Source of the DNA: CAYTRS01 sp964440305 | Lineage (GTDB): Bacteria; Patescibacteriota; Minisyncoccia; Moranbacterales; JAKLHP01 | NCBI GenBank assembly: GCA_964440305.1 | Contig: CAYTRS010000005.1 | Span: 1-37,025, forward strand | Direction of reading: 5' to 3' | Length of the DNA: 37,025 nucleotides | In this document: in pieces, positions 22,960-29,995 of the stretch | How the letters are laid out: each line of letters opens with the position of its first letter | How positions within the stretch are numbered: position 1 is the first letter of the stretch | Position numbers and translations under genes: made by a program | The notes under the pieces: model-generated | What the model was told of the DNA's origin: nothing | Databases searched by the model: none | Seen by the model: the letters and a program-made list of their open reading frames with translations, nothing else

Positions 22960-24450
22960 ATGGATAATTACAAAGCTACAATTGGGATGGAGGTGCATAT
23001 TGAACTGAAGACAAAGTCCAAGATGTTTTGCAGTTCCAAAAATGGACTGTCCGCCTCTTCGGCGGATAAAGGGCAGGAAAGAGAGCCGAATGTTAATATT
23101 TGTCCGGTTTGCACTGGCCAACCCGGAACGCTTCCAGTTCCAAACAAGCAGGCAATAGAGTTTGTACAGATGGCGGGATTGGCTTTGAACTCTAAAATCA
23201 ATCTTCACAGCAAATTCGACCGGAAAAATTATTTTTATCCCGACCTCCCGAAGGGCTATCAAATCTCCCAATACGACCAGCCTTTATGCGAAAAAGGAGA
23301 GATTGATATTAATGGGAAAAGGATTGGAATTACAAGAGTTCACTTGGAAGAAGACACGGGAAAGCTGATTCACTCCAAGGGAACGAGTCATACACTGGTT
23401 GATTTTAATCGTGCCGGAGTTCCTTTGATGGAGCTTGTTACTGAGCCGGATATGGAAAGTGGAAATGAGGCGAGAATTTTCTGTCAAAAACTTCAGCAAA
23501 TTTGCAGGTATATTGAAATATCAGACGCAGACATGGAAAAAGGAAATATGCGATGCGAAGTAAATATATCTCTTCATAAAAAGGGCGAAGATAAATTAAG
23601 CGGAACGAAAGTGGAAGTTAAAAATATAAATTCCTTCAAATTCGTGGAAAAAGCGATAAATTATGAAATTGAAAGGCAATCTGAAATTTTGGAAAAAGGA
23701 GAGAAAATTGTTCAGGAAACGCGGGGATTTGACAGCAATAGAAATATCACTGTTTCCCAACGAACAAAAGAATCCGCCCATGATTACCGCTATTTTCCGG
23801 AACCGGACATTCCTCCGTTGGAATTTTCCAAAGAATATGTTGAAGAATTGCAGAATAATCTCCCGGAACTTCCTGACGAAAAAGCAAAAAGGTTTAAAGA
23901 GGAATATAAACTAAACGAGGGGGATGTTTCCGTTCTGGTTTCAGATAAAGATCTGGCGGAATATTTTGAAAGAGTAGTTTGCGAGTTTAAGGAAAAAATA
24001 GAAAGCGGAGAAATTAAAACGGACGGACAAAAAGGAATAAAACTCTCGGCGAATTATATCATCACGGAACTTCGCAAGCACTTGATGGAAAACCGCGAAA
24101 ATATCAAAGATATTAAAATCACACCGGAAAATTACGCGGAACTCATCGGTTTTGTGGCGGAAGGAAAAATAAACTCAAGTTCTGCGCAACTTGTTCTTGC
24201 GCAAATGTATAAGTCCGGCGGAGATCCGTCGCATATTATTGAAGAAAAAAATCTTCTTCGGATGAGCGATGACGGAGAACTGGAGAAAATAGTAGCCGGA
24301 GTTGTTTCTGCCAACGCGCAATCAGTAGAAGATTATAAGAAAGGAAAAATGAACGCCTTGCAGTTTTTGGTCGGCCAGATAATGAAAGAAACAAAAGGAA
24401 AAGCTGATCCGAAAGCCGCTATTGAAATTTTAAAGAAAAAATTGAATTAG
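22960..24450 (+). CDS. gatB: aspartyl/glutamyl-tRNA(Asn/Gln) amidotransferase subunit B
   Basis: GatB binds the tRNA and the kinase site of GatCAB, which converts Glu-tRNA-Gln and/or Asp-tRNA-Asn. The 496-aa protein has IGMEVHIELKTKSKMFC at the start, a zinc site built from that cysteine and CPVC, YFYPDLPKGYQISQYDQP, LVDFNRAGVPLMELVTEPD, DADMEKGNMRCEVNIS, DYRYFPEPDIPPL, and the C-terminal tail domain (GKINSSSAQ...GKADPKAAIEILKKKL). Between FCSSKN and EPNVN there are about nine residues (GLSASSADK) more than usual, encoded by a GC-rich palindrome. Presence of GatB implies an indirect route to Gln-tRNA or Asn-tRNA. GatA and GatC are not in the window. Confidence 0.96.
   Translation: MDNYKATIGMEVHIELKTKSKMFCSSKNGLSASSADKGQEREPNVNICPVCTGQPGTLPVPNKQAIEFVQMAGLALNSKINLHSKFDRKNYFYPDLPKGYQISQYDQPLCEKGEIDINGKRIGITRVHLEEDTGKLIHSKGTSHTLVDFNRAGVPLMELVTEPDMESGNEARIFCQKLQQICRYIEISDADMEKGNMRCEVNISLHKKGEDKLSGTKVEVKNINSFKFVEKAINYEIERQSEILEKGEKIVQETRGFDSNRNITVSQRTKESAHDYRYFPEPDIPPLEFSKEYVEELQNNLPELPDEKAKRFKEEYKLNEGDVSVLVSDKDLAEYFERVVCEFKEKIESGEIKTDGQKGIKLSANYIITELRKHLMENRENIKDIKITPENYAELIGFVAEGKINSSSAQLVLAQMYKSGGDPSHIIEEKNLLRMSDDGELEKIVAGVVSANAQSVEDYKKGKMNALQFLVGQIMKETKGKADPKAAIEILKKKLN
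23050..23066. repeat. palindromic element in frame inside gatB
   Basis: TCCGCC-TCTTC-GGCGGA encodes part of SASSAD in a segment that is short in typical GatB. The same arms occur at 2496, 29660 and, with one change, 35571. Confidence 0.6.
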
Positions 24451-24468
24451 TTTGTGGATAAGTTTGAT

Positions 24469-24496
24469 TTGACAATTTAAAATAAATAATTAGAAT
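24469..24496 (+). promoter_or_regulatory. promoter downstream of gatB
   Basis: TTGACA (24469-24474), 16 bp, TAGAAT (24491-24496); start near 24503. A consensus DnaA-box-like TGTGGATAA lies just before it at 24453-24461. Confidence 0.6.
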
Positions 24497-24506
24497 TAGA
24501 GAAGGT

Positions 24507-24560
24507 ATGAATAAACAGACTAAAGAAAACTCAATACATCTTCTAAAAAATGCACGATAA
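24507..24560 (+). CDS. possible 17-codon leader peptide
   Basis: ATG at 24507 lies about four bases after the predicted transcript start and opens a frame encoding MNKQTKENSIHLLKNAR, stopping at TAA 24558-24560. An intrinsic terminator follows within a base or two of the stop. The arrangement (promoter, short ORF, terminator, ribosome site, gene) resembles an attenuator, although no run of one regulatory codon is seen. Alternatively the transcript is simply a small RNA of about 80 nt and the ORF is chance. Confidence 0.35.
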   Translation: MNKQTKENSIHLLKNAR

Positions 24561-24584
24561 CTGCCCAGAAGGGCTGTTTTTTTT
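24559..24584 (+). terminator. intrinsic terminator between gatB and the 24636 gene
   Basis: AACTGCCC-AGAA-GGGCTGTT, with one T-T mismatch, is followed by a run of T. It may end gatB, an 80-nt RNA, or act as an attenuator for the next gene. Confidence 0.65.
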
Positions 24585-24635
24585 AGCTTTTTAAAAAAAG
24601 AATACAAAAAACACAACAAAAGGAGGAAGAAAAAA

Positions 24636-25010
24636 ATGAAGGAAATAGCAGGAAAAATCGCTTCTGTTTTTAAGAAAGATGGAAGTGTAGATAATTTGCG
24701 CTTTACCGCAAAAGAATTGAAAGATCTCAATGGAAAAAAAGTTCTTTTTTGGTGGGATGGTAATGGAAAAAATACTTTTTTGAGGAAAGCGTGCGCAGAT
24801 CTTTCAAAGGCCGGAGCAGAAGTGGAAATCATAGAAAATACAATACCAACAGAAATAACTGCGGAAATGGTTAGTAAGAGCATAAGAGATTCAAAAAAAA
24901 ATCCGGCAATGGTTATTGTTGCAAATGGCAGATCTCAGAATAGCATGATTCATTGCAATAAAACTCTAATACTTATGCTTAAAAAAAGGACGGTATCAAG
25001 GCTTACATAG
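24636..25010 (+). CDS. hypothetical protein, apparently frameshifted near its 3' end
   Basis: I do not recognise this protein. As read it has 124 aa with alternating helices and strands (KKVLFWWDGNG, GAEVEIIENT, PAMVIVANGR), as in a small alpha/beta domain. It has a strong GGAGG ribosome site nine bases before the ATG. At 24981-24987 there is a run of seven A. Moving to the -1 frame there continues as KDGIKAYIVTLKIPPDKKTKG and stops at 25051, just inside the terminator. That tail continues the strand pattern, whereas the annotated end RTVSRLT does not. So the gene is either shifted by one base, read with polymerase or ribosome slippage, or affected by a homopolymer error. Confidence 0.6.
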   Translation: MKEIAGKIASVFKKDGSVDNLRFTAKELKDLNGKKVLFWWDGNGKNTFLRKACADLSKAGAEVEIIENTIPTEITAEMVSKSIRDSKKNPAMVIVANGRSQNSMIHCNKTLILMLKKRTVSRLT

Positions 25011-25034
25011 TAACCCTTAAAATTCCTCCAGATA

Positions 25035-25069
25035 AAAAGACCAAGGGATAATATTTCTTGGTCTTTTCT
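25035..25069 (+). terminator. terminator of the 24636 gene
   Basis: AAAAGACCAAG (25035-25045) / CTTGGTCTTTT (25057-25067), an 11-bp perfect stem ending in T-rich sequence. It overlaps the stop of the alternative -1 frame. Confidence 0.9.
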
Positions 25070-25101
25070 TTTGTTTAAATTAAGCCATAAAATAACATTT
25101 T

Positions 25102-25113
25102 GGCAATATTGCC
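25102..25113. promoter_or_regulatory. perfect 12-bp palindrome upstream of the 25166 gene
   Basis: GGCAATATTGCC lies about 50 bases before the small membrane-protein gene. It could be an operator for a dimeric regulator; no -35/-10 pair is clear next to it. Confidence 0.3.
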
Positions 25114-25165
25114 TGATTTTTGCCAAGATGCTAACATTGTAAAAGAATGCATTAAATTTAATTTT

Positions 25166-25423
25166 ATGGAAAATCAAGAAAATACAATAGAGGATTCAAA
25201 AAAATCCGGTATCGCTAAAAAGGAAATCATCTTTCTTTTAGTTCTTGGATTTCTTGTGGGTGCGGTGATTAAAACTGAAGCCGCCAAAAGGATTACAATA
25301 GGCTTTGAGGATTATAAGGCGAAAAATTTTGAGCAAGCCTATGATTTTGAAAAAATTCAAAAGGAACTGAAAGAAAAATTTGAAGCCCAATCTAAGCAGC
25401 AAGACCAGCAGCAAAATCAATAA
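25166..25423 (+). CDS. small single-pass membrane protein, 85 aa
   Basis: I do not recognise it by family. A polar N terminus (1-20) is followed by one hydrophobic helix (about 22-38, IIFLLVLGFLVGAVI) and a charged, probably coiled C-terminal part ending in a glutamine-rich tail (QQDQQQNQ). I chose ATG 25166; the frame is open to 25100 but the extra 22 residues overlap the upstream palindrome. The gene lies 41 bp before the thioredoxin-fold gene in the same direction. Both have a membrane helix after a polar N terminus, so they may form a complex. Confidence 0.6.
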   Translation: MENQENTIEDSKKSGIAKKEIIFLLVLGFLVGAVIKTEAAKRITIGFEDYKAKNFEQAYDFEKIQKELKEKFEAQSKQQDQQQNQ

Positions 25424-25464
25424 AAACCATTGATCAAATTAATAATATTAAAAACAATAAAAAT

Positions 25465-26538
25465 ATGAATGAGGAAAATAAAACGGAAGAACAAATGGAA
25501 AAAAGCGGCGAACTTTCAGATTACTACGAACTGAAGAAAAAGAAGATTAAAAATCTCACTTCTTTAGTTATTATTCTGGCGGGTCTTCTTTTGGGAAGCA
25601 TTTTTGTGGATATTGCTCAATTAGCAAGCGGAAGCGGATTTTCTGCGAAAAAGCTCAAACAAGTTGATGTTTTTGAAAGCCAAGGAAAAACCTGGGTGGC
25701 CTATTCAGAGCCTGTGGTAAAGGTAGAAGTAGTTTCCGATGAAAAATGCGAAGATTGCAAACCGGAAGAAAATCTCCTCAAGCTCCGTCAAGCGCTTCCT
25801 ACGCTTTTGACAGTCAAAGCGGATGAAAACTCAGGGGAAGGAAAGAAAATCATTAGTGATTTTGAGATTAAAGCGCTTCCTGCCTTTGTTTTTTCAAAAG
25901 AAGTGGAAAAAACGGAGTTCTTCTCTCAATATCCGATGATTTTCAATAAAAAGGGAGAAAAATATGTTCTGAAGACAACTGAAATAGGCTGGCCGGCAGA
26001 TAAGTATTTGGAGCTTCCAAAAATCGGAGAAGGAGATGCGAAATCCGGTCCGGAGGATGCAAAAGTTAAGATGGTGGTATTTTCCGATTTCCAATGCCCG
26101 TTCTGCAAAAATTATCATTCAGTAGTGGAAAAGGTTTTGAAAGAATACGGCAATAAAATACAGTTTGCTTTTAAAAATTTGCCTTTAGACTTCCATCCTC
26201 AAGCGGGAAATGCGGCTTTAGCGGTACAATGCGCCAATGAGCAGGAAAAATTTTTCCCTTATGCAAGTAAATTGTTTGAAACGCAGGAGGTTTGGGGAAA
26301 AACCGAAGGAGTCCAAAGCTTCAAAAACTATGCCCTAAATCTGGGAATCAAGGCTGGTCAATTCAATGAATGTCTTGACAGTAAAAAATATCAGGGAAAA
26401 ATTGACAGTGACATTGAAGAAGCCGGAAATTTCGGAATTTCTGGTACTCCCGGAACTTTTATAAACAGCCAGTTTAAAGGCGGTTTGATAAGCTATGAAG
26501 AAATAAAGAAGACCATAGATGAGGAATTGGCTAAATAA
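25465..26538 (+). CDS. membrane-anchored thiol oxidoreductase with two thioredoxin-like domains
   Basis: This 357-aa protein has a transmembrane helix (about 31-53). Its first outside domain contains CEDC (95-98) and a cis-proline region KALPAFVF (136-143), consistent with a thioredoxin-like fold. A DsbA-like domain follows with CPFC (211-214), PLDFHPQAGNAA and the cis-proline loop GISGTPGTFINSQ. The DsbA part resembles the BdbD/DsbA_4 type that oxidises secreted proteins. Cysteine-bearing secreted proteins in this window (19634, 20288, 34258) are possible clients. No Shine-Dalgarno sequence is seen; a terminator follows at 26574. Confidence 0.85.
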   Translation: MNEENKTEEQMEKSGELSDYYELKKKKIKNLTSLVIILAGLLLGSIFVDIAQLASGSGFSAKKLKQVDVFESQGKTWVAYSEPVVKVEVVSDEKCEDCKPEENLLKLRQALPTLLTVKADENSGEGKKIISDFEIKALPAFVFSKEVEKTEFFSQYPMIFNKKGEKYVLKTTEIGWPADKYLELPKIGEGDAKSGPEDAKVKMVVFSDFQCPFCKNYHSVVEKVLKEYGNKIQFAFKNLPLDFHPQAGNAALAVQCANEQEKFFPYASKLFETQEVWGKTEGVQSFKNYALNLGIKAGQFNECLDSKKYQGKIDSDIEEAGNFGISGTPGTFINSQFKGGLISYEEIKKTIDEELAK

Positions 26539-26573
26539 ATAGAAATAAAGTCGAAATCAAGCAGTAATAAATT

Positions 26574-26606
26574 GGGGATCGGCAGCAGGTTGCCGGCCCC
26601 TTTTTT
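26574..26606 (+). terminator. terminator after the thiol oxidoreductase gene
   Basis: GGGG-A-TCGGCA / TGCCGG-CCCC with a small loop, followed by six T (26601-26606). Confidence 0.85.
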
Positions 26607-26655
26607 ATACATAGGTCATTAATTTATTAATGAGTTAACGGGTTAACGAGTTGTT

Positions 26656-26684
26656 TTTAAGTTTCATTACATATGTGGTATAAT
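26656..26684 (+). promoter_or_regulatory. porG promoter, leaderless
   Basis: TTTAAG (26656-26661), 17 bp, perfect TATAAT (26679-26684). Seven bases downstream of the -10 box is the A of the porG ATG at 26691, so the transcript would start at the start codon. Confidence 0.65.
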
Positions 26685-26690
26685 TAAAAT

Positions 26691-27290
26691 ATGAAATTCA
26701 ACAAGGACACTTTTGATATTATTTTTTTTGCTCGTGGAGGGCAAGGCGCAAAAGTAGCGGCGGAAATTGTCGCTCAAGCCGCATCATCTGAGGGAAAATA
26801 TGTGCAAGCTTTTCCTAATTTCGGACCTGAGCGAAGCGGAGCCCCGACAAAAACTTTTGTGAGGATCTCGGATTTTCCCATCAGGACCGCAGAGCCGGTT
26901 TTGGATCCGGATGTGGTTCTGGTTTTTGACGAAACAATCCTGACCTCACAGGATGTTACCAGAAATCTTGACTGTGAAGAGTCTCTGATAGTTAATTCCA
27001 AGAAATCTCCGCAAGAACTTGGGAAAATGATTGCCCTTAACGGAAATTGTTCGGAAGGAAAAAATTTTAAGGGAAAAATATATGCAGTTGATGCGACCGG
27101 GATTTCATTGGAAATAATCGGTCAGCCAAGGCCCAACACGGTTATTTTGGGAAAGCTGATTCAGATTACCGAAGCGGTAAAGCTGGAAAATATCACCGAT
27201 GAATTTAGGAAAATTTTCCTCAAGAAAATAGGAAAGCAAATAACTGAAAAAAACATCCAAGCTATTAAAAAGGCATACGACTCAATTTAA
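26691..27290 (+). CDS. porG: 2-oxoacid:ferredoxin oxidoreductase, gamma subunit
   Basis: Gamma subunit of a four-subunit pyruvate/2-oxoacid:ferredoxin oxidoreductase, which converts a 2-oxoacid and CoA to acyl-CoA, CO2 and reduced ferredoxin. The 199-aa protein has the family motifs FFARGGQGAKVAAEI, FPNFGPERSGAPTKTFVRIS and the later IYAVDATGISLEI. It is the first gene of a gamma-delta-alpha-beta set, the usual order in Thermotoga and many anaerobes. It probably starts on a leaderless message. Substrate (pyruvate or another oxoacid) cannot be decided from the sequence. Confidence 0.92.
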   Translation: MKFNKDTFDIIFFARGGQGAKVAAEIVAQAASSEGKYVQAFPNFGPERSGAPTKTFVRISDFPIRTAEPVLDPDVVLVFDETILTSQDVTRNLDCEESLIVNSKKSPQELGKMIALNGNCSEGKNFKGKIYAVDATGISLEIIGQPRPNTVILGKLIQITEAVKLENITDEFRKIFLKKIGKQITEKNIQAIKKAYDSI

Positions 27291-27352
27291 GAATTAATTT
27301 CCTAAGCGAATTCGTGTCATTCGAATGCTATTCGCGTATTAGTATCGCATAT

Positions 27353-27616
27353 ATGAAGAAAGAAGTTTTTATTAAACATGATTTGAAAAAAGCTCCGAAA
27401 ACCGGGGAATGGCGGTATTCTCGTCCGGAAGTGGACAAGAAAAAATGCATTGGATGCGGAACTTGTGTTTTGCTTTGCCCCGAAGCGGCCATAGAACTTA
27501 AGGATCGGAAGGAAGGAAAAAAAACCGCAAAGATTGACTATGATGTCTGCAAGGGTTGCGGAGTCTGCGCTGATGTTTGCCTATTAAAAGCAATAAAAAT
27601 ATTAAAAGAACTATAA
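27353..27616 (+). CDS. porD: 2-oxoacid:ferredoxin oxidoreductase, delta (ferredoxin-like) subunit
   Basis: An 87-aa ferredoxin-like subunit carrying two [4Fe-4S] clusters, CIGCGTCVLLCP and CKGCGVCADVC, which pass electrons from the thiamine site to ferredoxin. The N-terminal segment (TGEWRYSRPEVD) is typical of PorD. I chose ATG 27353; an in-frame GTG at 27314 would add 13 residues from a filler-like region. It is followed three bases later by porA, so translation is likely coupled. Confidence 0.92.
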   Translation: MKKEVFIKHDLKKAPKTGEWRYSRPEVDKKKCIGCGTCVLLCPEAAIELKDRKEGKKTAKIDYDVCKGCGVCADVCLLKAIKILKEL

Positions 27617-27619
27617 GTA

Positions 27620-28783
27620 ATGGAAAGTAAAAATAAAAAAGCATTGACTGGAGGAGTATCATCAGCCGAAGCGTTGCGGCAAATTAATCCGGATGTGATG
27701 GCGGTTTATCCTATTACGCCTCAGACGCCGATTATTGAAGCATATTCAAAATACAAGGCGGATGGAAAGGTGGACACGGAAATAATTCAAGTTGAATCGG
27801 AACATAGTGCAATTTCGGCGTGTGTCGGATCAAGCGCCGCAGGTGCGCGGACGGTTACGGCGACAAGTTCACAGGGCTTGGCGCTGATGAACGAAATACT
27901 CTATATCGCGAGTGGAATGAGACTTCCGATTTTGATGTCCGTTTCCGCAAGAGCCTTGAGCGCGCCAATAAATATCCATGGAGACCACAGCGATGTGATG
28001 GGAGCGCGGGACACGGGCTGGATTCAAATTTTTTCTGAAAATCCGCAGGAGGTTTATGACAATACCTTGATCGGACTTAGGCTTGCTGAAAAAACAGAAT
28101 TTCCAATCATGGTTATTATGGACGGATTTAATACTTCACATACCGTTTCCAATTTGGAAGTTTTGGAAGATGCGGAAGTTCGGAAATTTGTCGGAAAATA
28201 TAGGCCTAAAAATCAGCTTCTTGATCAAAAAAGTCCGAAAACATACGGATTCCTTGCTCTTCAAAATTCTTATTTTGAATTCAAAGAGGCTCAAGAGGAG
28301 GATTTCTTGAAAGTGGTTGCGGAATATAAAAATATTTGCACGGAATTTGAAAAGGAATCCGGAAGGAAATACAATCATTTTGAAGGTTACAGGCTCAAGG
28401 ACGCAGAAAAAGTGATTGTGATCGCCGGATCGGCTGTCGGAACCGCCAAAGAAGCGGTAGACAAGCTTCGAAAAGAAGGTGAAAAAGTCGGACTTTTAAA
28501 GATAAAACTGTTTCGTCCGTTTCCGATTGAAGAAATTTCCAAAGCACTTGAAGGTGTGAAAAAAATCGCCGTTCTTGACCGCGCAATTTCTCCTGGAACA
28601 ATGCCGCCGTTGTATATGGAAATCGTAAATTCAATGTCTCAACTCTCAAATAACAAATCACAAATCTTTTCATATGTGTATGGCTTGGGTGGGCGGGATA
28701 TTTTTCAGAAGGATATTGAAAGCGTATTCGCTGATTTAGATAAAAGCAATAAAGGAAAGATTAAATATATAGGTACTATATAA
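27620..28783 (+). CDS. porA: 2-oxoacid:ferredoxin oxidoreductase, alpha subunit
   Basis: The 387-aa alpha subunit contains the pyrimidine-binding and transketolase C-terminal-like domains. Recognisable parts are MAVYPITPQTPIIE near the N terminus, EIIQVESEHSAISACVGSSAAGARTVTATSSQGLALM, HGDHSDVMGARDTGW and a C-terminal domain with VIVIAGSAVGTAKEAVDKL and KIAVLDRAISPG. The glutamate in VESEHS is expected to activate thiamine diphosphate. Length is typical. porB follows after 121 bp of AT-rich repeat, an unusual gap inside this operon. Confidence 0.95.
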   Translation: MESKNKKALTGGVSSAEALRQINPDVMAVYPITPQTPIIEAYSKYKADGKVDTEIIQVESEHSAISACVGSSAAGARTVTATSSQGLALMNEILYIASGMRLPILMSVSARALSAPINIHGDHSDVMGARDTGWIQIFSENPQEVYDNTLIGLRLAEKTEFPIMVIMDGFNTSHTVSNLEVLEDAEVRKFVGKYRPKNQLLDQKSPKTYGFLALQNSYFEFKEAQEEDFLKVVAEYKNICTEFEKESGRKYNHFEGYRLKDAEKVIVIAGSAVGTAKEAVDKLRKEGEKVGLLKIKLFRPFPIEEISKALEGVKKIAVLDRAISPGTMPPLYMEIVNSMSQLSNNKSQIFSYVYGLGGRDIFQKDIESVFADLDKSNKGKIKYIGTI

Positions 28784-28786
28784 ATT

Positions 28787-28893
28787 TTTTAATTTCCAAT
28801 TTTTAATTTTATAAATAAATCTAAATGTCTTAATTTTTAAACATTTAAGCATTGGAAATTATTTAAAAATTACAAAATTAAAAAATTATAAAA
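28787..28893. repeat. AT-rich imperfect palindrome, copy 2
   Basis: The blocks TTTTTAAACATTTAAGCATT, GGAAATTATTTAAAAATTA and AATTATAAAATTAT match 8385-8487 in the same order. The element interrupts the por operon between alpha and beta. Confidence 0.65.
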
Positions 28894-28904
28894 TTATATA
28901 AGGA

Positions 28905-29813
28905 ATGAACAAAGATTTGACTCAAAAATTTGCTCCGGGGCATACAACCTGTGCGGGGTGCGGAATTCCGGCGATTATCCGCACGGTTTTAAGCGCGACC
29001 GATGAGCCGGTAATCGTGGTAAACGCTACCGGATGCGCGGAAGTTACCTCCACGATTTATCCGTATACTGCCTGGAAAGTTCCTTATATCCACAATGCTT
29101 TTGAGAATGCGGCGGCAACCGCTTCCGGAGTGGAAGCAGCACAAAAAGCGCTTCTTAAATCAGGAAGAATAAAGAAAAGGGCGAAAATAATCGTTTTCGG
29201 CGGTGATGGAGGCACTTATGATATCGGGCTTCAAGCTCTTTCCGGAGCGCTGGAGCGCGGCCATGAATTTCTTTATGTCTGCTATGATAACGGAGGATAT
29301 ATGAACACCGGAGGACAGAGATCGGGGGCTTCTCCCTACGGATCGGATACGGAAACAGAACCAGCGGGAAAATTTTCTTTTGGAAAAACCAGACAAAGAA
29401 AGGATCTTATGGAAATCGTAAACGCGCATCATATTGATTATCTTGCCCAAGCAAACGTGGCATATATCCATGATCTTAAAATGAAGGCAAAAAAAGCTTT
29501 AGAAATCCAGGGACCTTCGTTTTTGCTTGTGCTTCAGCCCTGTATCAACCTTTGGAAATATCCGACTTCGCAATATGTGAGAATTGGGAAGCTGGCAACG
29601 GAAACTAATTTCTGGCCGCTTTATGAAATCGAAAATGGGAAATACAAAATAAATTATAATCCGCCGGCCGGCGGACCAAAACCGGTGGAAGAATTTCTCA
29701 AAACCCAAGGTCGCTTCAAGCATCTTTTTCAAAAGAAAAATAAAAATGTGATAGAAGAAATCCAAAAGGTTGTAGATGAAAATTGGAATGCGCTTAAAAG
29801 CAAGATAAATTAG
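28905..29813 (+). CDS. porB: 2-oxoacid:ferredoxin oxidoreductase, beta subunit
   Basis: The 302-aa thiamine diphosphate-binding subunit with its own iron-sulfur cluster. CAGCG near residue 17 and a cysteine in NATGCAEV are cluster ligands; a further one is the cysteine in LQPCINLW. The TPP motif is GGDGGTYDIGLQALSGALERG with YDNGGYMNTGGQRS. The C-terminal PVEEFLKTQGRFKHL is typical. A palindromic stretch encoding part of NPPAGGPK lies just before it. It starts after a repeat-filled gap; AAGGA directly touches the ATG. Together the four subunits form a complete enzyme. Confidence 0.95.
   Translation: MNKDLTQKFAPGHTTCAGCGIPAIIRTVLSATDEPVIVVNATGCAEVTSTIYPYTAWKVPYIHNAFENAAATASGVEAAQKALLKSGRIKKRAKIIVFGGDGGTYDIGLQALSGALERGHEFLYVCYDNGGYMNTGGQRSGASPYGSDTETEPAGKFSFGKTRQRKDLMEIVNAHHIDYLAQANVAYIHDLKMKAKKALEIQGPSFLLVLQPCINLWKYPTSQYVRIGKLATETNFWPLYEIENGKYKINYNPPAGGPKPVEEFLKTQGRFKHLFQKKNKNVIEEIQKVVDENWNALKSKIN
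29660..29675. repeat. palindromic element in frame inside porB
   Basis: A perfect 16-bp palindrome, TCCGCCGGCCGGCGGA, encodes part of PPAGG in a variable linker before the conserved C-terminal segment. The arms are identical to those at 2496 and 23050. Confidence 0.55.
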
Positions 29814-29842
29814 TTGAAATATTAGTGGAAATATGCTATATT
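29814..29842 (+). promoter_or_regulatory. tRNA-Thr promoter
   Basis: TTGAAA (29814-29819), exactly 17 bp, TATATT (29837-29842), preceded by TGC (extended -10). The start near 29849 is just before a tRNA 5' fragment and the intact tRNA. Confidence 0.75.
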
Positions 29843-29854
29843 TTGACCTACGCT

Positions 29855-29877
29855 GCCACCTTAGCTCAGTTGGTAGA
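29855..29877 (+). pseudogene. 5' half-tRNA remnant
   Basis: GCCACCTTAGCTCAGTTGG followed by TAGA matches the acceptor strand and D arm of a tRNA but breaks off in the D arm, eight bases before the intact tRNA-Thr. The acceptor bases differ from those of the intact gene (GCCACCT against GCCCACG), so it derives from a different tRNA, perhaps another tRNA-Thr. Confidence 0.7.
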
Positions 29878-29885
29878 TTTTACCC

Positions 29886-29958
29886 GCCCACGTGGCTCAG
29901 TTGGTAGAGCAGCACATTCGTAACGTGCAGGTCGTCGGTTCGATCCCGACCGTGGGCT
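29886..29958 (+). tRNA. tRNA-Thr(CGT)
   Basis: A 73-nt tRNA with 7-bp acceptor stem GCCCACG/CGTGGGC, D arm GGCTCAGTTGGTAGAGC and anticodon loop TTCGTAA giving CGT (reads ACG, Thr). T arm is GTCGG TTCGATC CCGAC. The last anticodon-stem pair would be A31-C39, a mismatch. Discriminator T; CCA is not encoded. Confidence 0.95.
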
Positions 29959-29995
29959 CATTCCAAAACTTATAATAAAAAAAACAAAATTATTT

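Noticed and set aside
24453..24461. Replication origin suggested by a DnaA box (TGTGGATAA)
   Set aside because: Only a single box is present, with no cluster, no dnaA/dnaN neighbours and no AT-rich unwinding region typical of an origin.
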